NCBI RefSeq assembly: GCF_900460535.1
Contig: NZ_UHIL01000002.1
Span: 248,001 to 312,000 of the forward strand
Direction: 5' to 3'
From: Vibrio parahaemolyticus
GTDB taxonomy: Bacteria; Pseudomonadota; Gammaproteobacteria; Enterobacterales; Vibrionaceae
DNA length: 64,000 nt
Positions 1 through 9,854 of this stretch are shown piece after piece (positions within the stretch are counted from its first letter, which is position 1; every line of letters starts with the position of its first letter). Made by a program: the position numbers and the translations under genes. Under the pieces are notes generated by a model. The model was not told where the DNA came from and ran no database searches. It worked only from the letters and a program-made list of their open reading frames with translations.

Positions 1-309
1 GACTTGCTGCATCTGGTGGACTGCCTTCCTAACAACAGCATCTGGTCAGCCATCGGGATTGGGCAGGCGGAGTTGCCGCTGAACACCTACTCGATTTTAT
101 TGGGTGGCCATGTCCGCACGGGGCTCGAAGACAACATTTATTACCGAAAAGGTGAGCTCGCTACCAGCAATGCCCAGTTGGTGGATCGCATCGTCAGACT
201 GTCTCACGAATTGGGACGGGATGTGGCCTCTATCGATGAGGCCAGAACACTCTTAGGCCTAAACCCACAACCTGCCAAGCCCGACACCATCGCTGAGATA
301 GCTGTGTAA
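1..309 (+). CDS. 3-keto-5-aminohexanoate cleavage enzyme family (BKACE, DUF849), C-terminal part
   Basis: The frame is open at the left edge, so only about the last 102 residues are present. The segment SIGIGQAELPLNTYSILLGG-type followed by GHVRTGLEDNIYY is the C-terminal signature of the BKACE family, which cleaves beta-keto acids with acetyl-CoA using a zinc ion. The (GG)HVRTGLED stretch forms part of the substrate pocket in this family. The gene is followed closely by an esterase relic and a thiolase in the same direction, which suggests a catabolic operon for a beta-keto acid such as a carnitine or lysine breakdown product. The substrate cannot be told from this fragment. It seems to be host backbone next to the island. 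Confidence 0.8.
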   Translation, partial: DLLHLVDCLPNNSIWSAIGIGQAELPLNTYSILLGGHVRTGLEDNIYYRKGELATSNAQLVDRIVRLSHELGRDVASIDEARTLLGLNPQPAKPDTIAEIAV

Positions 310-370
310 CCGCCGTCAAAACAAGGAATAGAAAACGTGTTAACCCTCATCAGACATTAGCCCGTACACC

Positions 371-1012
371 GTGGTTATTAAAGGCGCTGAACTGAGCGCC
401 GGCAACCCTGTGGTGATCCTTTTGCATGGACGCAGCCAAACTACAGACGATATGACGAAACTGATCAACAAATTGAACTTGGCTGAGGCGACCTATTATC
501 TGCCGAGTGCACCCGGCGCTACCTGGTATACCCGAGGGTTCACCCGCGCTCTTGACGACAACCAGCCACAGTTAAATCAGGGGCTCGAGGTTATCGATCA
601 CGTCCTGCAAAACTTGCTCTCACAAGGCGTGAGCCGCGAGCGCATCTGGATCATGGGCTTCTAGCAGGGCGCGTGCATGGCGGCCGAGTTCATCAGGCAA
701 TCTCAACAGCCGATGGAGGGCGCCATTTTATTCACTGGTGGACTGTTTGGTCCTCAGTGCCCGACAGCATCGGCTCAAAAGCCCGTGTTTGATGGCATGA
801 CGATGTTGCTCTCGGGCAGTCATACCGATACTTGGGTCTCCGCGGAACGTGTCACTCAGACGGCCGACTATTTTGAGCAGTTAGGAGCGAGTGTCCACCT
901 TGAGATCTTTGCCGAGCGAGAGCACCGCATTGCCCGATCGGAAATCGATCTGGCCAGAGGATTGATCACCGCCAGCTTCGCGGCGTCTCAGAAGGAGGTG
1001 GCGCATGTCTAA
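371..1012 (+). pseudogene. Phospholipase/carboxylesterase-type alpha/beta hydrolase, broken by an in-frame stop at the nucleophile
   Basis: Two pieces in the same reading frame (371-664 and 665-1012) make one alpha/beta hydrolase. The first contains the oxyanion-loop motif LLHGRSQ and YLPSAPGATWY; the second contains a late EREHRI where the family has its catalytic His. They are separated by TAG at 662-664, where the family has GF-Ser-QG, so the catalytic serine codon itself (probably TCG) has become amber. The 5' end also looks damaged: frame 1 holds a possible GTG start at 337 that stops at once, and an adjacent frame continues. Probably inactive. It lies between a BKACE gene and a thiolase and overlaps the thiolase start by 8 bases. 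Confidence 0.75.
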
Positions 1013-1300
1013 CGCGTACCTGTGTGATTTCGTCAGAACCCCGATTGGCCGCTACGCCGGTGCATTGTCGTCGATCCGCGCGGACGATCTGGCCGCCATC
1101 ACGTTAAAAGCACTCACAGAACGTCACCCAACGCTCGACTGGCGTCGCGTCGACGATGTGATTTTGGGGTGTGCGAACCAAGCGGGTGAAGACAACCGCA
1201 ACATCGCCCGAATGAGTTTGCTGCTGGCCAGACTGGACACCCAAGTGCCGGGGTCCACTGTCAACCTACTGTGTGCGTCTGGGATGGAAGCTTTGTCTAA
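1005..1300 (+). pseudogene. Thiolase (acetyl-CoA acyltransferase), N-terminal fragment truncated by an IS
   Basis: The start MSNAYLCDFVRTPIGRYAGAL and the later LLCASGMEA are characteristic of thiolases of the PcaF/FadA type; the Cys in LCASGM is the acyl-accepting nucleophile. About 98 residues are thiolase. From about 1302 the sequence becomes the inside of an IS5-family transposase gene, and the frame runs into a stop at 1394. The loss of the remaining three quarters, including the His and second Cys, makes it non-functional. An AGGAGG ribosome-binding site precedes the ATG and the start overlaps the upstream esterase relic. Confidence 0.85.
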
Positions 1301-1301
1301 C

Positions 1302-1674
1302 GCCACGATGCCATACGGTTCAAGCGAGCTGTTCCACTCATCCCTCCAAGAGAAGGGGCAGCCTTCTGGGAGAATGGTCACCCTAGGAACTTAGCGGTAG
1401 GTTGCCAGAAGCTCTACGGCTCCAACAACAAGTGGAAAAAGCGGTACGGCTATCATAAACGCTCACTATCAGAGACAGCAATGTATCGAGTGAAGCAGTT
1501 GTTAGGTGGGCGATTAAGTCTGAGAAACTACAATGCTCAGGTTGGTGAAACTTACGCCATGATTAAAGCGTTGAACAAACTTACAGGGCTTGATATGCCT
1601 GAAACTCAGTGCATTGTATAAGAATTACTCAATTGTAGGCAGTTTGGTTCTCTGATCGAATTACGCAACAAAGC
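1302..1674 (+). mobile_element. IS5-family (IS903-like) element, 3' remnant with right inverted repeat
   Basis: About 373 bases match the right part of the fuller copy at 9855-10851 with only scattered differences. It encodes the end of the transposase (SLSETAMYRVKQLLGG, with the last catalytic Glu) and ends in the inverted repeat CGAATTACGCAACAAAGC-type at 1657-1674. The left boundary lies inside the transposase gene, not at an IS end, so this copy was cut by deletion or recombination after it had entered the thiolase gene. Confidence 0.85.
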
Positions 1675-2152
1675 CAATCCCTGACGCTATTTTACAAGAA
1701 TCCATCTGAGCCCTGTCACCAGGAGTCGAACGTTCGTGCCTTGGGAAGTCTTGTTTCGTAGGTAAGTAACTATCGGTTTCACCGAAACTTCTGATAGTAC
1801 TTTGTGGATTATTGCTGTGTTTAGGTATATTTGGTGAAACGAATTAGTTCTGCTTGAAAGCACCGCGCCCCTAGGTTATGTTTCACAAGCATCTAAAGAT
1901 TCAATGCTCTCAATTCGTCCGTAATTTTAGTATCAAGAGAAGAATGAGGCCGTCTACTATGGCTTTCCAGAGCAGAAATTACATCCTGCTTGTATCGAGC
2001 AATGTTGGCCTAGAAATACCACAGCGGCAACTTACGAAGCTTGCATCACCAGACTCTTCACACATTTTTATCCACTGTAGTCTTCAGTGGATTTCTCTGT
2101 CCATAGACATCCAGTATCGTTGAAAGGATGTCTATGAATCACACACAGAAAC
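1675..2152. other. Non-coding stretch between IS remnant and hlyD
   Basis: No convincing gene. A short inverted repeat (CGGTTTC/GAAAC around 1772-1787) and a palindrome around AACGTT near 1709 are visible. Any transcription terminator for the leftward hly operon would be expected here, but I do not see a clear GC-rich hairpin with a T-run. Confidence 0.4.
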
Positions 2153-3589
2153 CTAACGCTCATGTAAACTTTCGGTTACTGATTCTTCCAAAGGACTAAG
2201 AAGATAACTTATTATGCTTCGCATTCCTGTATTTATCTCAGCGGTTACAGACATACCAGAGCTCAATGGAAGTTTGTTATGTTTAGTTGATAAATAATTA
2301 TCTTCAAGAGAAACAATGACATTAAAAACAAGTCCAAATTTGGGGTCTTCTATAGCATCCAAGTTTATATTTTTCACCTTACCAGTCAAGTAACCATATC
2401 GCGTATAAGGAAATGACTCTACTTTAATAATGACGCTCTGTCCAATTTGAATAAACCCAATGTCTTTATTTTGTACTGATGCGGTAACTTCTAGTAAATC
2501 ATTATTTGGTACTACTACCATTAATGTTTCGGCTGTTGTAACAACACCGCCTTCAGTATGAACTTTTAATTGCTGAACTTTTCCTGACACAGGAGCCCTG
2601 ATTATCGAAGCCTGTTGGCGCTCTTTATTTTTTTCCACTTCCAGTGTTAATAACTTAATGCTATCTGTTGTTTGTCGTATTTTATCTAAAATTTCATTTT
2701 TAAACAACTTGGTAACAAGATGATACTCCTCTTTAGCTGATAATATTTCACTTTCAATTTGCTCTAACTGTGATTTATAAACATGCAGTTCGTTTTCCGC
2801 CTCGAGATATTTATTCTCTTGTTCAATGACCACATGTTTTGCAATTGCTTGCTTTCGCAATAAATTTTTAAAATCATCTAAACGACTTTTTTCAACACGT
2901 GATAAATGCTCATAACGATTTATACGTGAAAGTATTGTTAATCTCTCTGACTTTTTCTTATCTAAGCTTAATTTTTTTTGATATTTTTGATTTTGCCAAG
3001 TAGAAAACTGTTCACTAATCAAAGATATCAAACGAAGCTTTTCGTCTTCAGAAATGTCATTAAAATAAAAGTCATCTGGTAAGATTAAATCAGAAATTCT
3101 ATTTAATTCAATGGATTTTTTCAGCGTCTGATAACGCACCTGTTCCAACTTTGACTGTAACAGTGATGATTGTGACTTTAAAGTATCAGATTCTGCGCCT
3201 AATGCTGTAAGTTGCAATAATATTTGCCCTTTTTTAACATATTCTCCCTCTTTTACCAGAATTTCTTTAACTATCGAGTTTTCAATAGGTTTAATTTCTT
3301 TACTGCGCCCACTTGATGTTAGTTTTCCATTTGCAGTAGCAACAATTTCAACCTTGCCTACAATAGATAAAACAATAGCAATAAGTAAAAAAGCCATAAT
3401 AAAATATGCAATTAAACGTGGCTTCTTAGACACTGGTGTTTCAATTAACTCTAGATGGGCAGGCAAAAATTCGTTTTCATCCTTTTCTCGAACGGGAGCA
3501 TCTAATTGATGCCTAATTTTCCACGTTTCACTCCAAACGATTTTATAACGCAATAAAAACGCATATAATCCCATAAACCATGTTTTCAT
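2153..3589 (-). CDS. hlyD: HlyD-type membrane fusion protein of the alpha-haemolysin type I secretion system
   Basis: 478 residues, the usual length for HlyD. A cytoplasmic N-terminus of about 58 residues is followed by one membrane segment (about 60-80), a lipoyl-like half motif, a long coiled coil (about 130-320) and the C-terminal beta-barrel domain with APVSGKVQQL at the start of the second lipoyl half. It links the HlyB ABC transporter to the TolC outer-membrane channel for one-step export of haemolysin. No tolC is present here, as in E. coli, so a host TolC must serve. It is the last gene of hlyCABD, 17 bases after hlyB. The ATG is the natural start, giving the expected N-terminus MKTWFMGLYAFLLRY. 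Confidence 0.95.
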   Translation of the reverse strand: MKTWFMGLYAFLLRYKIVWSETWKIRHQLDAPVREKDENEFLPAHLELIETPVSKKPRLIAYFIMAFLLIAIVLSIVGKVEIVATANGKLTSSGRSKEIKPIENSIVKEILVKEGEYVKKGQILLQLTALGAESDTLKSQSSLLQSKLEQVRYQTLKKSIELNRISDLILPDDFYFNDISEDEKLRLISLISEQFSTWQNQKYQKKLSLDKKKSERLTILSRINRYEHLSRVEKSRLDDFKNLLRKQAIAKHVVIEQENKYLEAENELHVYKSQLEQIESEILSAKEEYHLVTKLFKNEILDKIRQTTDSIKLLTLEVEKNKERQQASIIRAPVSGKVQQLKVHTEGGVVTTAETLMVVVPNNDLLEVTASVQNKDIGFIQIGQSVIIKVESFPYTRYGYLTGKVKNINLDAIEDPKFGLVFNVIVSLEDNYLSTKHNKLPLSSGMSVTAEINTGMRSIISYLLSPLEESVTESLHER

Positions 3590-3606
3590 ATATTCTTATC
3601 TTTCTA

Positions 3607-5730
3607 TTAATCTGACTGTAATTGATATAAGTAGCTATATAAGCTGTCTGGGTTCGATAGAAGTTCTTTATGTTTTCCTTGTTCAACAATATTTCCTTTT
3701 TCCATCACAATTATACGGTCTGAATTTTTTACTGTAGATAGACGATGCGCGATAATAATAACTGTTCTACCCTGACAGATTTTATGCATATTGCGCATAA
3801 TAATATGCTCAGATTCATAATCCAAAGCACTAGTTGCCTCATCGAATATTAATATTTTTGGGTTGTTAACTAACGCTCTTGCAATTGCAATTCGTTGCCG
3901 TTGACCACCAGATAACCCTGCGCCTTGTTCCCCTACGATCGTGTTATATCCTTCTCGCAATTCAGAAATAAAATCATGAGCACCAGCCAATTTAGCAGCA
4001 CAAATCACTTTTTCTATAGACATACCTGGGTTAGAAAGCGTTATATTATCAAAAATACTGCGATTAAGAAGTACGTTATCCTGAAGTACAACCCCTACCT
4101 GACGACGTAACCAATTAGGGTCAGCCAAGGCAAGATCATGACCATCAATTAATACCTGACCATTTTCAGGAATGTAAAAACGTTGGACTAATTTAGTTAA
4201 TGTACTTTTTCCTGAACCAGAGCGTCCAACAATACCAATGACCTCGCCTTTTTTTATATTTAGATTTATATCACTTAAAATTACAGGAGAGTCGGGTGTA
4301 TAACGAAATCTAATATTTCTAAATGTAATATCTCCTTTAATTTCTGGTAATGTCAACTTCCCTTTATAGCTTTCAGTAGGAGAATTAAGAACATCTCCAA
4401 GGCGAGTGACAGATATACCTACTTGTTGAAAATCTTGCCAAAGTTGAGCGAGGCGAATAACCGGTGAGACAATTTGCCCGGCAAGCATATTGAACGCAAT
4501 TAATTGACCAATACTTAGCTCCCCGGAAATAACTAGATGAGCCCCCAACCAAAGGTTAATGATCATCACGGTTTTTTGTATTAACTGTATACCTTGCTGG
4601 CCTATAGTGGATAATACTGTCACTTTAAATCCCGCAGCGACATAACCGGCTAATTGTTTATCCCATATGTTTGTCATTTGAGGTGAAACAGCCATTGCTT
4701 TAATAGTATTAATCGCTGTTACGGACTCCACCAAAAAGGATTGATTGTCTGCATTTCTAGAAAACTTCTCATCTAAACGTCGGCGTAAAATGGGACTAAT
4801 AAAAATAGACCATGTGGCATAACAGGGTAATGAACATAAAATGACTAAGGTAAGCTTTGGGCTGTAATACCACATTATAGCAAAAAAAATAAACGAAAAT
4901 AATAAATCTAAAACTGAAGTTAATGCCTGCCCTGTCAGGAAATTACGAATCTGATCTAGCTCTCTGACTCGAGCGACAGTATCACCAACACGACGACTTT
5001 CAAAATATGAAATAGGCAATTCTAATAGATGACGAAAAAGCTTTGCGCCAAGCTCAACATCAATGCGACTGGTACTATGTGCAAAAATATAAGTTCTTAA
5101 ACCACTTAGTATAATTTCAAATAATACTACTACAGATAAAGCAACAGTGATAATGTTGAGAGTTGAAAATCCTCTGTGTACTAGAACCTTGTCCATAACC
5201 ACTTGAAAAAAAAGTGGTGTAATTAAAGCAAACAATTGTAAAAATATAGAAACGACCAGAGTTTCAATAAATATTTTCCTATATTTAATAATAGCAGGAA
5301 TAAACCAAGTAAAATCAAACTTTGCTAAGTTACCAATAATTGAAGTTCGAGAGGTAATGAGGATAATATTTCCCTGATATAATTCTTCGAACTCAGATTG
5401 TTCAAGAACACGAGGATTTCGCTGTTCTAAGTCATAAATAAGATACTTATTTGATTCTTTACTTACTTTAGTTAGAATAAAATGATGTCCATCTTCTCTC
5501 CAAACTAATGCGGGAAGATAAATGAAATTTAGTCGATCAACTGTTTTTTTTACAGGTTTTACTTTTAGTTCTAAAGATTTTGCCGCAAGTAACCATGACG
5601 TTAAATCTAGCCCAGTACCATTAATATCAAACTTATGTTTAATTTCTTCAGGATTAATAGAAACATTATGATATTGGGCTAATATCTCCAGCGCATATAA
5701 CCCATAATCATTGTGATGATGAATATCCAT
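3607..5730 (-). CDS. hlyB: HlyB-type ABC exporter of the haemolysin type I secretion system
   Basis: 707 residues, as in E. coli HlyB. The N-terminal 130 residues form a C39 peptidase-like domain; it begins [13 protein letters not shown] and lacks the catalytic Cys, as expected for RTX exporters that do not cleave their substrate. Several membrane spans lie between about 155 and 440. The ATP-binding domain shows Walker A GRSGSGKS near residue 503, signature [15 protein letters not shown], Walker [13 protein letters not shown] and the switch His in IIIAHRLST. It energises export of HlyA in the inner membrane. A terminator-like hairpin separates it from hlyA, so it is probably expressed at a lower level by read-through. 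Confidence 0.96.
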   Translation of the reverse strand: MDIHHHNDYGLYALEILAQYHNVSINPEEIKHKFDINGTGLDLTSWLLAAKSLELKVKPVKKTVDRLNFIYLPALVWREDGHHFILTKVSKESNKYLIYDLEQRNPRVLEQSEFEELYQGNIILITSRTSIIGNLAKFDFTWFIPAIIKYRKIFIETLVVSIFLQLFALITPLFFQVVMDKVLVHRGFSTLNIITVALSVVVLFEIILSGLRTYIFAHSTSRIDVELGAKLFRHLLELPISYFESRRVGDTVARVRELDQIRNFLTGQALTSVLDLLFSFIFFAIMWYYSPKLTLVILCSLPCYATWSIFISPILRRRLDEKFSRNADNQSFLVESVTAINTIKAMAVSPQMTNIWDKQLAGYVAAGFKVTVLSTIGQQGIQLIQKTVMIINLWLGAHLVISGELSIGQLIAFNMLAGQIVSPVIRLAQLWQDFQQVGISVTRLGDVLNSPTESYKGKLTLPEIKGDITFRNIRFRYTPDSPVILSDINLNIKKGEVIGIVGRSGSGKSTLTKLVQRFYIPENGQVLIDGHDLALADPNWLRRQVGVVLQDNVLLNRSIFDNITLSNPGMSIEKVICAAKLAGAHDFISELREGYNTIVGEQGAGLSGGQRQRIAIARALVNNPKILIFDEATSALDYESEHIIMRNMHKICQGRTVIIIAHRLSTVKNSDRIIVMEKGNIVEQGKHKELLSNPDSLYSYLYQLQSD

Positions 5731-5742
5731 AGAGACTCCAAA

Positions 5743-5785
5743 AATAGCAATCTTATGTAACGTACATTCTTATAAGATTGCTATT
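5743..5785 (-). terminator. Hairpin between hlyA and hlyB
   Basis: A 14-base inverted repeat (AATAGCAATCTTAT and its complement) is separated by about 15 bases and followed on the minus strand by a T-run just before the hlyB start. E. coli hly operons have a rho-independent terminator at the same place, which limits hlyBD expression relative to hlyCA. Confidence 0.75.
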
Positions 5786-5806
5786 AAGTGAATTTAAATG
5801 CTATAC

Positions 5807-8767
5807 TTATGCGTTCGATGTTATAGAGTTACTACTATACAATAAACCACTTACATTATTTGACGGATTAAACAAAGATGCCGCAGATATGTCAGTCTTA
5901 ACATCAAAGTTACCTGCAGATGAAATTATTTTGCTAATCTCATTTATTAGCGGGGTAAGGTTTTTTTCATCCGCATTCGTTGATGCAGTATGTCCATATA
6001 CATAGCTAGCTTTGTTATTTTTTTGGTCAAGTGCTTTATTAAGAGAGTCAGGTGTAATTACCCGACCATGTTTATCAAAAATTTGCTCAATCTGGTGGTT
6101 AGAGATATCGTTTGATTCTTTTTTAAACCAATTTTTAAATGTAATACCATTTTTTTGACCAATTGAAATAGCGTTGTTCTCAGCCTTATACATTACGAGA
6201 TCATTATCTTCCCGACGAAAAACCACATCATGGAAATCGATGTCTGCTAAACTAAGCTTATCACTTTTACCACCTTCATCGTCAATAATATGATGACCAT
6301 ATCCTGAAAGATAACGATAAATATCATTCCCATATCCGCCTTTCAATATATCATTTCCCTCGCCACCATCAAGTAGGTCTGTACCCTCACTACCGTATAA
6401 CTTGTCATTACCTTTTCCACCCAATAATACATTTTTAGAAAAAGAATTCCCTTGCACCTGGAGTTCATCATCACCTTCCCCACCATTAAGGTAATTATTA
6501 CCAGTGCCACCAATCAGATTATCGTTACCATCACCACCATAGAGTTGATCATTACCATTCCCCCCCCTTAAAGTATCATTACCTTTACCACCATATAATC
6601 GGTCATCGCCATCATTACCTTCTATATAATCATCACCGCCACCACCATGAAATATATCATTGAATTTACTACCCAAAAATTTATCTGCGCGATCAGTACC
6701 GATAATTTCCTCCACTGAATATAAATTATCAATCGCTGTTAATTTTTTACCATTAATATTATTAATTTCATAACTTCGATATTGAGTTTTTTCGGTTCTT
6801 TTTCCAACCGAGACATCTTGCTCCTTCACTACTTCCTGCATAATCTTAACATCACCGCCTAGCCCTCGCGTGACAGTATAATCTCCAGCTACTGTAGCCT
6901 TAGTGCCATCAATTGTTAAATAGCCTGTATCTGTTTTATCATAATAGACTACATCATGACCTTTTCCTGCATAAACATTAGAAGATCCTGCTGACATAAA
7001 TACTTTATCATCACCATCCCCTAAATGCGATTCAATGATAATTTCACGATATTGATCATGTCCAACTAATGCATGCTGAATTAAATTAGAGTAGTCGTAT
7101 ACAGACCCCTTATTCATCACGCCTTTTACAGTCCATTTGTCAACACCTTTGACCAATAATTCAGTCATATATTCATATTTTCCCGACTGTTTTCTATCAC
7201 GTATCTCTTCACCAGGAGTTAATAATGGTGTGACAAACTTTAATAATGTAGACGATTTACTTTCAGAAATATCAATATTACCTTTTAATGGATCAAATGT
7301 TTTCTTCTGAAATTCATCCGGTGTCTTCTCTAGGCGTTTCCCTTCTTCATAATAGTCAATATAGCTTTTTCCACTAAGTGTTCTATCTCCATTTTTAGTG
7401 ACACTTGCTAATTCACCAATAAGCGTATCCCAATGTTGTTGAGTGATGAGGACTGATCTTTCAACAGAATGCTCTGTATGATATTTGGATAATATTTTGA
7501 AGTTATCTTCTAAAAATGCAGAATGACGAGAATCGTATCCATTTTCAAAATAATTTTTACCGTGTTTTGCCTCCCATTCAGCAATAATATTAGCCATTTT
7601 ATTTGCAACATGTTCAAACATTGATTGCTTGGAGGCCTCTAGAATTCCCGAGATAATCCCCGTTACAGCCCCAACTAATGCGTTTATTGGTGCTCCAATT
7701 AGGGAAGAAGTTGCGGCAGCACTAATACCAGAAGCTACGGAAGATAAAATCGTATTAATCGTAGTTAATGACGCATCAATAGCTCCGGTTTCCTTGTGAA
7801 AAGCAGCGAGTAAGCTGTCTCCATCGTATCCAAATTTTTTAAAGCGTTGAGAATACTCTTCTATTTTGTTTGCACGATTAAATTGTTCTGCAATGGATAG
7901 GAATGATAGTGGACTAATTGCTAATGTTACCGCAGAAGCAATTAAACCTGCAGCTGCAGCTGAAGTTGATAACCCTTGTGCGGAACGCTGTGCAATGATA
8001 TATTGAGAGATTCCTTTGCCTACATTACCCAAGACTTTTGTTGTTAATTCAATTCCAGCGGCAGCTTTTGTTCCATTATCTGCATCTTCATTGCTTAAAA
8101 TAAAACTTGCTGAAATAGCAGATAATATTCCGGAAATAGTATCTAAGCCGATTCCTACATTATCTAGGTTAGGTAAATTTTGTAGCTTATCGCCAACATT
8201 GTTTAAGTGTTTTGTATTAGATAATAAACCACCTAAACTATTTAGTTGCTTAGAAAACGAGTTGATATTGTTGTTCAAACTAGATGCCGTATCTACGAGC
8301 TGATTGATAAGGTCAATACTAGCCTTTGCCAATTCATTTGCACTAACGTTTTCATTATTATTTTGTTTCTTTATTAATTCATCTATCTTCATTGAAGAAA
8401 ATGCGGTACCTATGAAATTTTGAATCGTTGATAATATACCGCTTGCTTTATCTAAATGGTTGCCTAAATTTTCTGCACTCCCTCCAAAACCATTTCCTGT
8501 TGTTTGAAATTTTTGTATTAGTTTGTCTAATTGTGGAGCAAATATAACCACACCTTTTTCAGTGAGTCCAATTAATTTGTCTGCTGTACCAAACACCTGA
8601 TTAGTAATATCTTCACTATTTTTTTCATCTTTTTGAACTTCAATACCCAATTTATCTGCCGCTTGGAGAAACTCTGTTAGATTTGAACTATCCCCATTAT
8701 AATCTTTAGGGATCAACAAGATCATCTTGAGCCCTACGTCAGGTGTTTTCTCAGTTGTTTTTGACAT
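5807..8767 (-). CDS. hlyA: RTX alpha-haemolysin, pore-forming toxin (HlyA)
   Basis: 986 residues, very like E. coli HlyA (1024) almost throughout. Order: short N-terminus; hydrophobic pore-forming region (about 190-380); acylation region with both conserved lysines in SGKYEYMTE (about 527) and SVGKRTEK (about 653), matching K564 and K690; glycine-rich nonapeptide calcium-binding repeats of the GGxGxDxL type (about 700-810); C-terminal uncleaved secretion signal. HlyC acylates it, HlyBD-TolC exports it, and calcium binding outside the cell folds it. The start [15 protein letters not shown] makes it about 38 residues shorter than E. coli HlyA: the amphipathic N-terminal part is missing. Flanking IS copies support acquisition by transfer. 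Confidence 0.96.
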   Translation of the reverse strand: MSKTTEKTPDVGLKMILLIPKDYNGDSSNLTEFLQAADKLGIEVQKDEKNSEDITNQVFGTADKLIGLTEKGVVIFAPQLDKLIQKFQTTGNGFGGSAENLGNHLDKASGILSTIQNFIGTAFSSMKIDELIKKQNNNENVSANELAKASIDLINQLVDTASSLNNNINSFSKQLNSLGGLLSNTKHLNNVGDKLQNLPNLDNVGIGLDTISGILSAISASFILSNEDADNGTKAAAGIELTTKVLGNVGKGISQYIIAQRSAQGLSTSAAAAGLIASAVTLAISPLSFLSIAEQFNRANKIEEYSQRFKKFGYDGDSLLAAFHKETGAIDASLTTINTILSSVASGISAAATSSLIGAPINALVGAVTGIISGILEASKQSMFEHVANKMANIIAEWEAKHGKNYFENGYDSRHSAFLEDNFKILSKYHTEHSVERSVLITQQHWDTLIGELASVTKNGDRTLSGKSYIDYYEEGKRLEKTPDEFQKKTFDPLKGNIDISESKSSTLLKFVTPLLTPGEEIRDRKQSGKYEYMTELLVKGVDKWTVKGVMNKGSVYDYSNLIQHALVGHDQYREIIIESHLGDGDDKVFMSAGSSNVYAGKGHDVVYYDKTDTGYLTIDGTKATVAGDYTVTRGLGGDVKIMQEVVKEQDVSVGKRTEKTQYRSYEINNINGKKLTAIDNLYSVEEIIGTDRADKFLGSKFNDIFHGGGGDDYIEGNDGDDRLYGGKGNDTLRGGNGNDQLYGGDGNDNLIGGTGNNYLNGGEGDDELQVQGNSFSKNVLLGGKGNDKLYGSEGTDLLDGGEGNDILKGGYGNDIYRYLSGYGHHIIDDEGGKSDKLSLADIDFHDVVFRREDNDLVMYKAENNAISIGQKNGITFKNWFKKESNDISNHQIEQIFDKHGRVITPDSLNKALDQKNNKASYVYGHTASTNADEKNLTPLINEISKIISSAGNFDVKTDISAASLFNPSNNVSGLLYSSNSITSNA

Positions 8768-8778
8768 ATAATAAACCT

Positions 8779-9291
8779 TTAATCTGTTAATGAAAACTTA
8801 AAGTCTGGATTATTTTTTATTTTAGTCATTAATTCATAATGATATTGTTTAAATATTTTATTAGCTAATTGTTTATCTATCTTACCTCCGTGAAATTCTG
8901 ACACTTTGCCAACTTGAGATTTTTGGTCTACTCTAATAGCTCTAAATAATTCATTAGAGAATTTTTTTCGCATAAATTTATATAAAGTACCGGTATCACC
9001 AAAAGGTGCTATCCAATCAATAAACCATTTGCGATCACCTGATGTCCAGTCTTCTGCAACTAACGATGTAACATCGTTAAGGTATTTTACTTCATTTTCC
9101 AAACTTAGATTTGCCCAACTGCAATATGCAATAGGATAACCATCCCGTGTTAATAAGGCATATTGATTGGATATAATTGCGGGTAATACATTTATTGCAA
9201 ACAAAGATATAGGCCAATTTCTGTGCATTGGAGAGCAAGCCCATAACCATGAAATATGTCCAAGAACATCTAGCGGTTCTTTATTGTGCAT
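8779..9291 (-). CDS. hlyC: HlyC-type toxin-activating lysine acyltransferase
   Basis: 170 residues from the ATG at 9291, matching the standard length of HlyC. An in-frame start 36 bases upstream is possible but would add a non-conserved extension. It transfers a fatty acyl group from acyl carrier protein to two lysines of HlyA in the cytoplasm. His23 in CSPMHRNW and the Asp in [11 protein letters not shown] are the known catalytic residues of the family, and both are present. It is the first gene of hlyCABD, 11 bases before hlyA. No RfaH/ops element (GGCGGTAG) is visible upstream, unlike in E. coli, so expression control probably differs. Confidence 0.95.
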   Translation of the reverse strand: MHNKEPLDVLGHISWLWACSPMHRNWPISLFAINVLPAIISNQYALLTRDGYPIAYCSWANLSLENEVKYLNDVTSLVAEDWTSGDRKWFIDWIAPFGDTGTLYKFMRKKFSNELFRAIRVDQKSQVGKVSEFHGGKIDKQLANKIFKQYHYELMTKIKNNPDFKFSLTD

Positions 9292-9854
9292 TATAAATCT
9301 CACTATATTTAAACTTCTACGTATCAATGTATATTGGCAAATAAATTACAATAAATTTAATCTGCCGATATAATATCTTTAGTGATTCAATATCTGTTTT
9401 TTATTTATTTCAATATAAACATCCATATCACAAGTTTCCTTATGTTGTAAAAAATGACGTTCTCAGTACAGTAAACATCATGAAACCTTAAATATTTTTT
9501 ATCGATGTAGGAAGTATTACTCACTATTTCTCCACTATGTACCTAAAGGCACATAAAATGTGATAATCCTGCGCAAAAATATATCCTTCAGCAAAAATTT
9601 GGATCTCAGATATCTGAATTTTTATAATTACAGTAAAACATTTCGCACGTATCGCGCATTTTCAGCCAATTTAGTTAGATTCAGCTAGTGTGAGAAGGGA
9701 TGTCACATATTGATATACATATATTTGCTATTGTCTGTCGAACAGGGATAATGACGTTGCGCCAATATACTGGCCCTTATACATCTATATCTACTCTTAT
9801 TTACCAACGCTTTAAGCGTTGGTTTTTTTTATTTCGTTGTTCTAGATATGTAAG
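9292..9854. promoter_or_regulatory. Upstream region of hlyC, with a plus-strand terminator
   Basis: 563 AT-rich bases between hlyC and the IS. It must hold the hly promoter on the minus strand. The right part has a strong plus-strand terminator (9803-9831), so a rightward transcript, possibly a small RNA, ends here. No gene is convincing. Confidence 0.4.
9803..9831 (+). terminator. Rho-independent terminator, plus strand
   Basis: CCAACGCT-TTA-AGCGTTGG hairpin followed by eight T residues. No protein gene on the plus strand leads into it, so it may end a small RNA starting within the preceding 150 bases. Confidence 0.8.

Noticed and set aside
1878..2123. 81-codon open frame before hlyD
   Set aside because: No ribosome-binding site, no recognisable motifs, in a region of IS junctions.
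6340..6660. Repeated TCATTACC/CCACC sequence that could look like a CRISPR or satellite
   Set aside because: It is the coding sequence of the RTX nonapeptide repeats of HlyA.
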